Origin: Paraburkholderia franconis
Lineage (GTDB): Bacteria; Pseudomonadota; Gammaproteobacteria; Burkholderiales; Burkholderiaceae
DNA: 53,335 nucleotides
Assembly (NCBI RefSeq): GCF_009362735.1
Contig: NZ_WHNP01000053.1
Location: 1 to 53,335 of the forward strand
Reading direction: 5' to 3'
Below the pieces are notes generated by a model. It saw nothing but the letters and a program-made list of their open reading frames with translations. It had not been told where the DNA came from and searched no databases. Position numbers and translations under genes: made by a program. Numbering within the stretch: position 1 is the first letter of the stretch; each line of letters begins with the position of its first letter. Below, in pieces: positions 1-8,470 of this stretch.

Positions 1-443
1 CAGGGCGAGGCGCGACGTGGGCGCGGCCAAAGCCTTTTTCAGCAAGGCGATCAGGCATCAGGGCCAGTCGCCGGAGATCATCACGCTCGATGGCTATGCT
101 GCCTCGCACCGCGCGGTGCGCGAGATGATGGTCGATGGTTCGCTGCCTGAAGACACGAAGGTCCGGTCCTCGAAATACCTGAACAACCTGATCGAGCAGG
201 ACCATCGCCATATCAAATCCAGAACGAATGTGATGCTCGGCTTCAAACGGTTCAGAAGCGCCGCGACGACGATTTCAGGCATCGAGTTGACGCATCGCGT
301 TCGTAAGGTCCAGTTCGATCTCGCGAAGCTCGGCCTTAACGATGCCGTTGCGCCCGTCTTATGGAATACGGTCCTCTGCGTTCAATAAGGTATCCTTCCT
401 ATATGAAGACTTCTCAACCGGCTTACCTATTTGCACCAGAACC
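1..443 (+). mobile_element. IS6-family element, right end (copy A)
   Basis: Only the right part of this element lies in the window; it begins before base 1. Its right terminus is the segment at 429-443, whose reverse complement (GGTTCTGGTGCAAAT) is identical to the left ends of two further IS6 copies at 18892 and 21654. That identity shows all three belong to the same IS6 subfamily. The transposase C-terminus occupies most of the segment. The 147 bases between this end and the next element (444-590) hold no gene that I recognise. Confidence 0.8.
2..388 (+). CDS. IS6-family transposase, C-terminal part
   Basis: This is the C-terminal half of a DDE transposase of the IS6 (IS26-like) family; the reading frame is open at the window edge. 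The second catalytic aspartate is in TLDGYAASHRAV and the catalytic glutamate in NNLIEQDHRHIKSR, a stretch typical of the family. The following FKRFRSAATTISGIE segment is also a family hallmark. The N-terminal helix-turn-helix and first aspartate lie outside the window. The last residues run into the element end without obvious damage, so the copy may be intact beyond the edge. Confidence 0.85.
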   Translation, partial: RARRDVGAAKAFFSKAIRHQGQSPEIITLDGYAASHRAVREMMVDGSLPEDTKVRSSKYLNNLIEQDHRHIKSRTNVMLGFKRFRSAATTISGIELTHRVRKVQFDLAKLGLNDAVAPVLWNTVLCVQ

Positions 444-590
444 CCGTCGGCCGTTACCCAGCGAAACGCGGTTCAGGCGACCCTTCCATACCCTGCCCGG
501 TCACCGCAAACAGACCGTCGCTGTCGCTCTCCTTCTGTGGAACGCTCCACGTCGGCCGCCTCATTGTCGTCGCATAAAGCACATCCAGCC

Positions 591-1410
591 GGCTCTGTCG
601 CAGTAAGAGAACCTGCTATCGTGAACGTTTCCGAACCGAACATGTAGCCGACGATGACGACCCCGAACGCCGCTGTGAGGAAGGTGCTCAAGCGCCTGCA
701 CTACCCACTGGATGTGATGCTCACTTGCGTGCGCTGGTACGTAGCCTACCTGTTGAGTCTGCGCCATCTCGAAGAAATGATGCTGGAGCGGGCTGTGTCG
801 GTCGACCATTCGACTGTGCATCGCTGGGCCATCAAGCTTCTGCCGGTTCTCGAGAAGGCGTTTGGACCGCGTAAGCGGGCGGTCGGCAAGAGCTGGCGAA
901 TGGACGAGACGTATATCAAGGTCAAGGGTGAATGGAAATACCTGTACCGGGCCGTCGATAAAGCTGGCAACACGATCGATTTTCTGTTCCGCGCGAAGCG
1001 GGACAAGACCGCCGCACGGCGCTACTTCGAAAAAGCGATCGCTCGGAACGGCGCACCCGAGACCGTAACGATCGATAAGAGTGGAGCGAATCTCGCAGGG
1101 CTGCACATAGTCAATCTCGAGCGTGAGACACCGATCAAAATTCGACAAGCGAAGTACCTGAACAACGTTGTCGAGCAAGACCACCGGGCGATCAAACGCG
1201 TGGTACGGCCAATGCTGGGTTTCAAGAACTTTCGCTGCGCCCGCATCATCTTGAGCGGCATCGAACTCATGCACATGATAGCGAAAGGACAGATGGAGAC
1301 TGGCCATGGTCCGGAACGCTCACGCGCAGAGCAATTCTACGACCTTGCGATGTAAGCATTCCTACGGACGTCGTCCTAAATCGTCTCCTCCTCCTTACCG
1401 CGACACAACC
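591..1410 (+). mobile_element. IS6-family element, complete (copy B)
   Basis: The 820-bp element is bounded by imperfect inverted repeats: GGCTCTGTCGCAGTAAG at 591-607 and its reverse-complement counterpart at 1394-1410, matching at 14 of 17 positions. It holds one complete transposase gene. The flanking 8-mers (583-590 and 1411-1418) do not match, so no target duplication is visible; that is common after IS6 replicon fusion or adjacent deletion. Its right end cuts a VOC-family gene. The end sequence differs from copies A, C and D, so it is a different IS6 lineage. Confidence 0.8.
654..1355 (+). CDS. IS6-family transposase
   Basis: Complete 233-aa DDE transposase, the normal length for IS6-family enzymes, which move by replicative cointegrate formation. 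The catalytic triad is visible: D in WRMDETYIKVKG (about residue 84), D in VTIDKSGAN and E in NNVVEQDHRAIKR. An N-terminal helix-turn-helix (SVDHSTVHRWAIK) precedes the core. The start at 654 fits the family N-terminus and the left end lies 63 bases upstream. No frameshift is seen, so the gene is probably functional. A long opposing frame in the same place is a shadow. Confidence 0.93.
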   Translation: MTTPNAAVRKVLKRLHYPLDVMLTCVRWYVAYLLSLRHLEEMMLERAVSVDHSTVHRWAIKLLPVLEKAFGPRKRAVGKSWRMDETYIKVKGEWKYLYRAVDKAGNTIDFLFRAKRDKTAARRYFEKAIARNGAPETVTIDKSGANLAGLHIVNLERETPIKIRQAKYLNNVVEQDHRAIKRVVRPMLGFKNFRCARIILSGIELMHMIAKGQMETGHGPERSRAEQFYDLAM

Positions 1411-1689
1411 GTCGCGACTGCCGACGTGTACGCGGAAACCGTTCTGCTCTAACAATGTGCCCGCATGCTCGAGCATCTCATTCGCGACGACATCGAATGC
1501 GATCGTATGGTGGGTCGGATCGCCCTCGAAATAGACCAGCGTGTGATCACGCTCATCCGAGCGCAGGTAGGCCCAGCCACCCTCGCGGCGCACCAGCTGC
1601 AATCCAAGAATATCGGAGGCATACTTCGCCGCGGCGTCGATGTCGCGGGTACCGAGCCGGACATACCGGAGTTGGTGCAGATTGATCAT
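1411..1689 (-). pseudogene. VOC/glyoxalase-family protein, 3' end removed by IS6
   Basis: The first 93 codons encode the start of a vicinal-oxygen-chelate protein (glyoxalase / extradiol-dioxygenase fold). Recognisable family features are LRYVRLGTRDIDAAAKYASD and ILGLQLV at the N-terminus, followed by the DHTLVYFEG and HHTIAFDV strands with candidate metal-binding histidines. At base 1411 the frame runs into the right end of the IS6 element and continues with basic, unrelated residues, so the remaining half to two thirds of the protein is missing. The rest of the gene is not on the other side of the element, so sequence has been lost. A metal-dependent ring-cleavage or lyase role is a family inference only. 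Confidence 0.8.
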
Positions 1690-2102
1690 GAACTGGACCC
1701 TCCGGTTCGCCTACCTCCAATGATAGGCGGCATTACCCTGTTCACAATCTTCGTGTTTGCTCGCCCAGCGCCGGCTTCTGGCTGGAGATGGAAAGAATAC
1801 TGGTCCGTGAAAGATTTGAAGCCGCGCCTCTGCTCGCGGATCGGCGGAAGCTCGCATAATCGTCTCGGGTCGGCTCGATCTGAGACGGCCGCGGACGAGG
1901 CCGCCGCCAGCGCGTTTCCGTAACGCTATCGATGGATTTTGGGTCGCAACAAATGCGAGCGGAACCGCGTACCTTCCGCGAATGTCCGTTGCCAAGGGCC
2001 GACGCGACGTTCGAGCAGCCGCCCGGGTATACCGGCCAATGTCTCAAGTTGGCCGGCCCCGGCTGTTTGCGATCGCACGGTTGGAGGACTACCCCATCAG
2101 CT
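1690..2102. other. Intergenic stretch, nothing recognised
   Basis: About 410 bases between the start of the broken VOC gene and the end of the GNAT gene. Several open frames exist on both strands, but none has a family signature or a convincing ribosome binding site. It should contain the promoter of the VOC gene, which I could not assign. Confidence 0.5.
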
Positions 2103-2558
2103 CTATAAGGGCCGGGAGGGCGAAGGAGCAAGCACCATACTGGAGACCTTGCCGTCGTTCTCGATTTCGACAAAACCGATTCTTCTGTACCAGTCAGAGG
2201 CAACCCGGTTGCACATCAAGACATGCAAGTACAGCGGCTTTTGTAAGGAACTGGACAACGACATCAACTTGGCCATCGCCTCACTGCCGATCGACTTGTT
2301 TTGCATCCCCGGCACGATACAAAGCATCCTCAGCCATACAAGATCCGGTTCGACTTCCCAGTGCACAAACCCGCATCGGTTGCCTTCCCGCATAACTATA
2401 TGACAAGCACCTTGGCGAAGGCTTTTTGCAAACGCCGCTCGTTGCACGTTCTCGTCCCAACCATACGCTACGGCAACGAAACCTCTCATCGTTCGCTGGT
2501 ACGTGTCAAATAGCCATTCCGAGTCTCCGGATACGGCCTGTCGAAAATCTAGATCCAT
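2103..2558 (-). CDS. GNAT-family N-acetyltransferase
   Basis: A 151-aa protein of normal GNAT length that should transfer an acetyl group from acetyl-CoA to an unidentified amine. It shows the acetyl-CoA pyrophosphate-binding segment VPGMQNKSIGSEAM (motif A, Q/R-x-x-G-x-G/A pattern, around residue 82) and the C-terminal YRRIGF signature (motif B). The N-terminus FRQAVSGDSEWLF matches the usual first strand and helix. The substrate cannot be told from sequence. It stands alone on the minus strand with no clear operon partner, and the Shine-Dalgarno sequence is weak. Confidence 0.8.
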   Translation of the reverse strand: MDLDFRQAVSGDSEWLFDTYQRTMRGFVAVAYGWDENVQRAAFAKSLRQGACHIVMREGNRCGFVHWEVEPDLVWLRMLCIVPGMQNKSIGSEAMAKLMSLSSSLQKPLYLHVLMCNRVASDWYRRIGFVEIENDGKVSSMVLAPSPSRPL

Positions 2559-2886
2559 GACAACAGCCGCTCGCGACGAGGAGGTCTTCGTCAGAGTACC
2601 GGATGCAAGGGATGGTAATCAACTCGTCGGGCGTCTGGACCGGCGGACACCAACTTACGCATAATGCCGGTTGAACATCCGCGACTGGCCGAACCAGAGC
2701 TCGCAACGCACTACTGGAATCGGCCCTGAAGAGACATTGAGATCGCTCGAAAGCGGCCGTTCGAAATGATAGGCCGTTTCGTCACACTGAATCTGTTCAT
2801 TTCTTGTGCCGACGCCGACCCTGACGATCCACCCGTTTCTTGTCACTAGACACGCTGCAACCGCCGTTGCCTGAAGGTCCGGCAAA
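2559..2886. other. Intergenic stretch, nothing recognised
   Basis: About 330 bases between the GNAT gene and the end of the secreted-protein gene. Short open frames on the minus strand show no recognisable domain. No terminator with a T-run was found. Confidence 0.5.
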
Positions 2887-3945
2887 TCAATAGTCGTACA
2901 CGTGCTCGACCGTCAGTCCCATCGCGGAAGCCTGCACGAGAAACGTGGACAGTCTGCCGACCGGCATCAGTAGCGCGATGCGTCGCGTTTGCGCGGGCAG
3001 CGTGAGCGGCTGCTCGAACAGCACGCGCCAATACCCAGCCGACAGTTTCGTGTCGTTGCCCGCCCATACCGTGACGAGAATCGGCGTCGACGCGCCGTTG
3101 CCTGCGATGTCGTCGATTCTCAGGCCTTGCCGCGCTAGAGCCGTAGCCGCGATACGAAAGTCGAAATAACGAGGCAGCGACAGCAATACGCGCCCATCCG
3201 GCAAGCGCTGCTGCACGCTCACGCGCGCGGGCGGCGTCCATCCCTGCGGCAGGCGGTCGACCACGACGTCGGTGGTCATCAGTGCCGGCGTATACGTCGC
3301 GCGCGTCGCTTTCTCGATCAGCTTGCCGTACACCGCCTTGATTGCGTACTCAGTCGTGAGCTCGTACCGGCGCTCCCACTTGCGCACGAGGCCAGGTCCG
3401 AAGAGCGGCACGTCTGTCCATAGGTGCTTCAGTTGCGACCAGAAATCGAACAGATACCATGGCTCCTGGCGGATAAAATCGACGTAGTCCTGGGCAGCCT
3501 TCGCCCCATAACGATCCTCGTCCGTCGGGCGGCCTCCACCAAGCAGCCAGCTCGCACGCCCGACCGTGTTTTCGTAGACGGCGCGCAGCGTGTATTCAAC
3601 CGTCGTGCTCGTGGCGATCACAAGGATCATGAGGTGATAGCCCAGGTTGAGCGGGTATCGGTCGCGGATCTGCTCTTCGGTCACCGTGCGATAGGTGGAC
3701 CAAAGCTGCTCCGTTTGCGCAATGAACGGGAACCTATGTGCCGGCCGCTGCGCGACGACGCGCGCGTACTCCGCAGGACTGTGCACGAGATACCACTCGG
3801 GGAACGTCAGCAGAGTCTGCTCAGTGTCGCGCCGTGCCTCGGGTGGCACGAGGCTGCCTGCATCCGCGGCGGCGGCACACGCGAGCGCGGTCGCGAGCAA
3901 CGTTGCGCACAGTGCAGTGGCCGCGCATGCGATGCTGCGCCTCAT
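2887..3945 (-). CDS. Secreted/periplasmic protein of unknown function
   Basis: A 352-aa protein that I do not recognise. The chosen start (3945) gives a clear N-terminal export signal: MRRS, then a hydrophobic alanine/leucine-rich stretch ending near ACAAAADA. A longer frame upstream would bury that signal. The ATG overlaps the stop of the preceding FAD-oxidase/methyltransferase gene by four bases (ATGA), indicating translational coupling. The body contains FPEWYLVHSPAEYA early on and a hydrophobic segment LGYHLMILVIATSTTVEYTL around residue 110, which could be a membrane anchor. A periplasmic partner of the upstream enzyme is an inference from coupling only. Confidence 0.75.
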   Translation of the reverse strand: MRRSIACAATALCATLLATALACAAAADAGSLVPPEARRDTEQTLLTFPEWYLVHSPAEYARVVAQRPAHRFPFIAQTEQLWSTYRTVTEEQIRDRYPLNLGYHLMILVIATSTTVEYTLRAVYENTVGRASWLLGGGRPTDEDRYGAKAAQDYVDFIRQEPWYLFDFWSQLKHLWTDVPLFGPGLVRKWERRYELTTEYAIKAVYGKLIEKATRATYTPALMTTDVVVDRLPQGWTPPARVSVQQRLPDGRVLLSLPRYFDFRIAATALARQGLRIDDIAGNGASTPILVTVWAGNDTKLSAGYWRVLFEQPLTLPAQTRRIALLMPVGRLSTFLVQASAMGLTVEHVYDY

Positions 3946-6191
3946 TGCCGATTCCCATCGCGCACGAATGCGAGCAACAGATTGTCGGACGGGTCGCCCG
4001 CTTGCGCGAGCCGCGCGCCGGTGTGACGGAAGCCGACAGTCTCGATGCGCGCGATCCAATCCTCAATGCTCGCGAAATGGCGCAGCTCGTTCCGATTCGT
4101 CCCCCATGATTCGCCGAGGCCTGCGTTGAACACCGTATGGGCAAGCGACACAAACGCATCCATCGCGGGCGTCGTCACGTCGTGGTCGCGAACAATGAAA
4201 TAGCCGCCTGGTCTCGTGATCTGCGCGATCGATTCAAGAAAGGGCATGAGCCGCGACGGCGCCATGTGATGAAGCCCGACGAAGCAGCTGACGAGATCGG
4301 CACTTTGTGCCGGCAGCGCAACGGGGGCATAGCCGTTCAGCGGCACGAACACACCCGGCTTTCGAAGCTGTCCGCGTTCGACGATATCGACGGGCCCCGC
4401 GCCGGGCGCCACGTCGTGCACTAACGTCACGCTGCCCGTCAGGCGAAGGTGCTTCTTCATGGCCCGTACGTAGCGTCCCGTCGTGCCGATCTCGACATAA
4501 TCGCGCAGCGCTTTCTCGCCGATCAGCGTGGCCGTCTGGCGGCCCATTTCCGCCTTCTGCGTCGCGAGCGACGGCAACGCGTGCGTCAGCATCGCCAACG
4601 GCGGCGTGATCGACTTCAGGCCGGCCTGAATACCGCGATAGATGGCTTCGTCGTCCGCGTGCTTCGCGGTCTCGACTCGGATCAGCGTGTGGAGCCGGTC
4701 CTCGGGCAGCACGTGGAAGATGTTCTGCAGAAACGTGTAGAAGCGGTCGGCCTCACGTTCGTCGCGGTAGACGGACGCGAACAGCGACGGAGAAAATCTG
4801 CCATTCGACGGCGCGCCATCCTGACGTGCAAGGGCCGGTGCGGTCACGAAGCGCGGCGCGTAGTAGCGATCCCACAGCGCGCCGCGCAGGCGATAGCGCG
4901 GATCGATCTCGCTTTTCAGCGCGAACATCTCCCGTGCACGCGGATAAGCGCGATGAAACTGCTCGTCGGTCGCGTGAAGCTGATAGGGCAGATAGTAGGT
5001 GCCGCCCGCCGCGAGCACCGCGTCGATCAACTCGCGGGTCCAGACGGCGACGCGCGCCTTTGCGCTTTCGCGCGTGCGCTGCTTGTAGTACAGCACGAAC
5101 GCGAACGTTTCGCCCCGCGCCCACGCCATCACGGTCTGGTTGTCCGCAAGAGCATGGCGCACGGAAATGTTGACGACGTTCACCCGATGCTTCGCGAGAA
5201 CGACCCCCATCGACTCGGCAAACGCGCCGACAGCATCGGAAGGCACAAAATATTCCTGCAGCACGTAGGTGCGGCGCATCCGGCCGATGGGCTCCAGTTC
5301 AGCGACGTCGTAACCGGCCTCGTAGTTTCGCCAGTGCACCTTCTTGCCGAGATGCAGCAGCGGATCGTACAGGTACTCTCGGCGGAACTTGCCGAGCGGC
5401 GTCTCCGTGATCGCCCACAACAGGTATTTCGCGAGCCAGAAGCCATGCGTGAGCGGCTGCAGGCGTGGGGCGGTGGTGGGTGCCTCGGTCACGGTCCAGC
5501 TCACCGCCCGCCCGCGCGTATAGTGCGGCGGGTAGAGGTCAAAGTTGTGGAATACCACGTCCTCGCGACCGCGGACGTTCGCATCGAACCACGCCTTGTA
5601 TTGGCTGGTATCCATCTTCTTGTCGTTGCGCCCGACACGCGTGTTCGGCGCGAGCTCGAGCTCAGCTTCGACGATGATTCCGACGCCGCCGTAGCCGCCG
5701 ATCGCTGCATTGAACAATCGCGTGTTGAGCGTGCGCGTTGCCTCAACGACTTCACCGCTAGCCAGCACCAACGTGATTGCACGCACCGACAGCACGACCG
5801 GCCCGAGCCCCACGTAGCGCCCATGTGCGTTCACGGAGAGCGCACCGCCAACGGTGAAGTTCGCATAGGTCTGCATGATCTTCACGGCGAAGCCGTGCGG
5901 GTCGATGAAGCGCTGGATATCGCACCAGCGGATGCCTGCCTGGACGCGGATCACTCCCGCTTGCGGATCGAAGCGCAGCACACGGTTCATCTGGCGCATA
6001 TCCAGATGCAGCGTGTCCGGGCTCGCCGTCTGGCCACCCATGCTGAAGTGCCCGCCGCCAACCGAAACAGGGAGTTCAGTGTGGGTGAGCACGTTCACGA
6101 CTTCCTGGGTCGATGTTGGCGTAATAACTGAGAGAACCGACATGCGGTTCAGCTGAGTAACGTCGTTGACTGTCGGCATGGCGCACTTCAC
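3942..6191 (-). CDS. FAD-dependent oxidase fused to SAM-methyltransferase-like domain
   Basis: A 749-aa two-domain protein. Residues 1 to about 440 are a VAO/PCMH-type FAD-binding oxidase: the flavin-binding loop PVSVGGGHFSMGGQ holds His48, the position that carries covalent FAD in many family members, and YANFTVGGALSVNAHG and NAAIGGYGGVGIIVEAELEL follow as expected. The last 250 residues resemble a class I methyltransferase, with a degenerate glycine motif (VEIGTTGRYV), DLVSCFVGLHHM and ITRPGGYFIVRDHDV. The start is GTG at 6191 and overlaps the DUF805 stop by four bases (GTGA); an ATG at 6179 is the alternative. The substrate is unknown. The fusion itself is the notable feature. Confidence 0.85.
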   Translation of the reverse strand: MKCAMPTVNDVTQLNRMSVLSVITPTSTQEVVNVLTHTELPVSVGGGHFSMGGQTASPDTLHLDMRQMNRVLRFDPQAGVIRVQAGIRWCDIQRFIDPHGFAVKIMQTYANFTVGGALSVNAHGRYVGLGPVVLSVRAITLVLASGEVVEATRTLNTRLFNAAIGGYGGVGIIVEAELELAPNTRVGRNDKKMDTSQYKAWFDANVRGREDVVFHNFDLYPPHYTRGRAVSWTVTEAPTTAPRLQPLTHGFWLAKYLLWAITETPLGKFRREYLYDPLLHLGKKVHWRNYEAGYDVAELEPIGRMRRTYVLQEYFVPSDAVGAFAESMGVVLAKHRVNVVNISVRHALADNQTVMAWARGETFAFVLYYKQRTRESAKARVAVWTRELIDAVLAAGGTYYLPYQLHATDEQFHRAYPRAREMFALKSEIDPRYRLRGALWDRYYAPRFVTAPALARQDGAPSNGRFSPSLFASVYRDEREADRFYTFLQNIFHVLPEDRLHTLIRVETAKHADDEAIYRGIQAGLKSITPPLAMLTHALPSLATQKAEMGRQTATLIGEKALRDYVEIGTTGRYVRAMKKHLRLTGSVTLVHDVAPGAGPVDIVERGQLRKPGVFVPLNGYAPVALPAQSADLVSCFVGLHHMAPSRLMPFLESIAQITRPGGYFIVRDHDVTTPAMDAFVSLAHTVFNAGLGESWGTNRNELRHFASIEDWIARIETVGFRHTGARLAQAGDPSDNLLLAFVRDGNRQ

Positions 6192-6559
6192 TTCGCGGTG
6201 TCGACGAGCAAATAATCGACCCGGCTGGCGGGATCGGCGCCAAAGCGGTTCGAATGATCGACGCCGCGCTTAAGTAGTTGTCCAAGCACCCACAACGGGC
6301 CGATCACGGGAACGATTGTCACGACGAGTGCGCCACCGGGCCGTCCGACATCGTGCAGACGTTGGGTGGCGAGCGCGATGGCAATCCAGATGAACAGCAG
6401 CGCGAAGCATCCCGAGCCGACCTCGCCGAACGCTGCCCCGGCCAGACTGCCGAATGCCGCACAAACGAACGCCGCTATCGCAATGCGCGTCAGCCATTCG
6501 CTTCGAGTGATGCGTCCGTGCGGCAGCAGAAATGCGGCGAAGAGAGGAGTGAATGGCAT
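6188..6559 (-). CDS. DUF805 membrane protein
   Basis: A 123-aa inner-membrane protein of the DUF805 family. Typical features are HGRITRSEWLTRIAIAAF at the N-terminus, a hydrophobic core with three or four membrane segments, the conserved QRLHDVGRPGGALVV loop, VIGPLWVLGQLLKRG, and a C-terminal NRFGADP. The ATG at 6559 fits the family start; the open frame upstream of it is unrelated to the family. The stop overlaps the GTG of the downstream oxidase/methyltransferase gene, making this the first gene of a coupled trio. The family has no agreed function. Confidence 0.88.
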   Translation of the reverse strand: MPFTPLFAAFLLPHGRITRSEWLTRIAIAAFVCAAFGSLAGAAFGEVGSGCFALLFIWIAIALATQRLHDVGRPGGALVVTIVPVIGPLWVLGQLLKRGVDHSNRFGADPASRVDYLLVDTAK

Positions 6560-6711
6560 GGCGATGCGCGTTCCGGTTTGTGGGGTTATCGGAAAACGTC
6601 TCGGCGAATAATGCACTAACTGCAGATTACCCGAAAGGGTGTTGGGCTTGATGTTGGACGGTTCTCGCCTATGACCACGAGCGGAGTATTTCGGTCGAGG
6701 TGGCAATGGAC

Positions 6712-7431
6712 CTAACGCTTATGCACGTCCCGGTAGAGCATCATGTCTTTCAGCCGTTGTTCCTTTTCGTCGTCAAAGCCACATTGACCGTCCCACGCAA
6801 CAGGATTGTCGTAGGTCCCGAAGAGCATGTCCCACCAGGTGATATCGCCATAGTTGTTCCTGTGCGATCCGTGCTCATGGTGAATACGATGCATCTCGGG
6901 GCGTTGAAAAAAGAAGCCAATCCACCGAGGTGTCCTGCAATTCGTGTGGTAGAAAAACTCTCCGGCGGCCGTGCAAAAGGTATAGACAACACCCGCCTGC
7001 ACGGACAGGCCGAGTAGTGAGTAGACGAGGAAACTACCGATCACGGAGTTAACGACCATCTCGCCGGGGTGCTTATAGAACGATGTGATGACCTCCAGCC
7101 TTTGCGGGCTATGGTGGATCTGGTGGAATAGCCGCCAAAGCACGTCTAGTTCATGGCGCCAACGATGCCACCAATAGAACACGAAGGTCGCGACGAAGTA
7201 TGCGCAGACACCGCCAACGCCGGGCGTCACGTACTTCGACAGATGAAAAAGCGAACCTGTTGAGAGCCACTTCTCCCACGTCATTCCCGCCACGGTAACG
7301 ACACCGAGCTGGACGCCATTGACAAGAAGCACCCGCACATGCCAGGTCCGTACGCGCGGCAGGTTCCAGCCTGGTCGATACGTCTCCAGCACCAGGCAGA
7401 ATCCGAAGAGAAGAACAATCGCGGCCATCAT
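6712..7431 (-). CDS. Sterol desaturase / fatty acid hydroxylase family protein
   Basis: An integral membrane di-iron oxygenase of about 239 aa. The histidine clusters that bind iron are all present: HRWRHE (HxxxH), HQIHHS (HxxHH) and HRIHHE (HxxHH), with a further conserved histidine in SFYKHPGE. Hydrophobic segments at the N-terminus and around the VYSLLGLSVQAGVVYTF stretch fit the membrane topology. I chose ATG at 7431 because GGGAGA sits six bases upstream; a GTG at 7470 would add 13 residues. Substrates in the family are lipids or carotenoids; here it is unknown. It is divergent from an XRE-type regulator and follows on the same strand as the oxidase trio's promoter side. Confidence 0.88.
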   Translation of the reverse strand: MMAAIVLLFGFCLVLETYRPGWNLPRVRTWHVRVLLVNGVQLGVVTVAGMTWEKWLSTGSLFHLSKYVTPGVGGVCAYFVATFVFYWWHRWRHELDVLWRLFHQIHHSPQRLEVITSFYKHPGEMVVNSVIGSFLVYSLLGLSVQAGVVYTFCTAAGEFFYHTNCRTPRWIGFFFQRPEMHRIHHEHGSHRNNYGDITWWDMLFGTYDNPVAWDGQCGFDDEKEQRLKDMMLYRDVHKR

Positions 7432-7571
7432 GGCGTCTCCCGGCAGGTAGCCGCTTCGCCAACGTCGCACGGCGCGCAGTCGATGAGGATGGACATAGTG
7501 AGGTCCCCGGTTTGTGTTATTGCGCGCAGGATGTCACGGGGTCTCGTCACGCGCACTCTTTTCGTGAAATT

Positions 7572-8378
7572 ATGCGTAAAATGCCCCGTCAGGTACCGGA
7601 TTTCGATACTTTCATGACAGAGATTGCCCGATTGGTCGCGACGCTCAAGCACCGCTTCAAGGCGGCCGGGCTTACCTATCGAGAGGTTGCACGCGCGCTA
7701 GACCTGTCCGAGGCAAGTGTGAAGCGCCTTTTGGACAACGGACGCATGACTGTCGAGCGCCTCGCCCAGATTTGCGACCTGCTGGGCCTGACGATGGCCG
7801 AGCTACTTCATGAAGCCGAGAACTCAACGCCCCGTTTGCACACACTCAAACCCGAGCAGGAGTCGCGGCTCGTCTCTGACGAGAAGTTTCTGCTGGTGAC
7901 GGTGTGCGCGCTCAACCACTGGTCGGTGGATGACGTCGTCGCGACGTATCGGCTGACCGCGGCGGAGTGCATCAAGTACCTGCTCGCGCTCGACAGGATG
8001 GGCCTCGTCAAGCTGAAACCTGGCAACCGGATTCAACCGCTTGTCGCGCGCGACTTCGACTGGCTGCCTGGCGGCCCGATTCGACAATACTTTTCCCAGC
8101 GCGGGCTTCCCGACTTCATGGATAGCAGGTTCGACACGCCAGACGAATCGATGAGCTTCATTCACGGCATGCTGACGAAAGGAGCACTCAATCAGTTAAA
8201 CGACGAATTGTTCAAGCTTCGTTCGAAGTTTGCCGCTCTACATGACCAATCATCCTCGGCACCGTTGCCGGAGAGGAGCGGAACGGCTCTCGTTCTAGCC
8301 ATGCGCGGATGGGAGCCCCAGGCTTTCAGAAAGCTCCGACGTACGGCAGCGGTAGCCGTTGCCAAAAAGAACCGGTAG
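7572..8378 (+). CDS. XRE-family transcriptional regulator
   Basis: A helix-turn-helix regulator of about 268 aa, with start codons possible at 7572, 7581 or 7614 and no strong Shine-Dalgarno sequence. The DNA-binding domain spans roughly residues 15-75: LTYREVARALDLSEASVKRLLD is the helix-turn-helix, followed by MTVERLAQICDLLGLTMAELL. The rest (about 190 residues) has a winged-helix look around VDDVVATYRLTAAECIKYL and GLVKLKPGNRIQPL, and ends in a basic tail. Its divergent position to the hydroxylase gene, with 140 bases between, suggests it regulates that gene or itself. The ligand is unknown. Confidence 0.85.
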   Translation: MRKMPRQVPDFDTFMTEIARLVATLKHRFKAAGLTYREVARALDLSEASVKRLLDNGRMTVERLAQICDLLGLTMAELLHEAENSTPRLHTLKPEQESRLVSDEKFLLVTVCALNHWSVDDVVATYRLTAAECIKYLLALDRMGLVKLKPGNRIQPLVARDFDWLPGGPIRQYFSQRGLPDFMDSRFDTPDESMSFIHGMLTKGALNQLNDELFKLRSKFAALHDQSSSAPLPERSGTALVLAMRGWEPQAFRKLRRTAAVAVAKKNR

Positions 8379-8470
8379 CGGCGCACGGTTTCCGTTGATC
8401 GCCGGATAATCTTTTCGGTTGCAAGGCCGATTGTCGACGATTCATGTGCTAGCCTCGAATGACCGCTCGT

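Noticed and set aside
561..1307. 248-codon minus-strand open frame
   Set aside because: Antisense to the intact IS6 transposase.
1990..2090. Gene on either strand in the region upstream of the GNAT gene
   Set aside because: Competing frames of similar length on both strands and none with a signature, so no call was made.
4449..6131. 560-codon plus-strand open frame
   Set aside because: It lies antisense to the FAD-oxidase/methyltransferase gene, is very rich in arginine and histidine, and shows no domain. It is a high-GC shadow frame.
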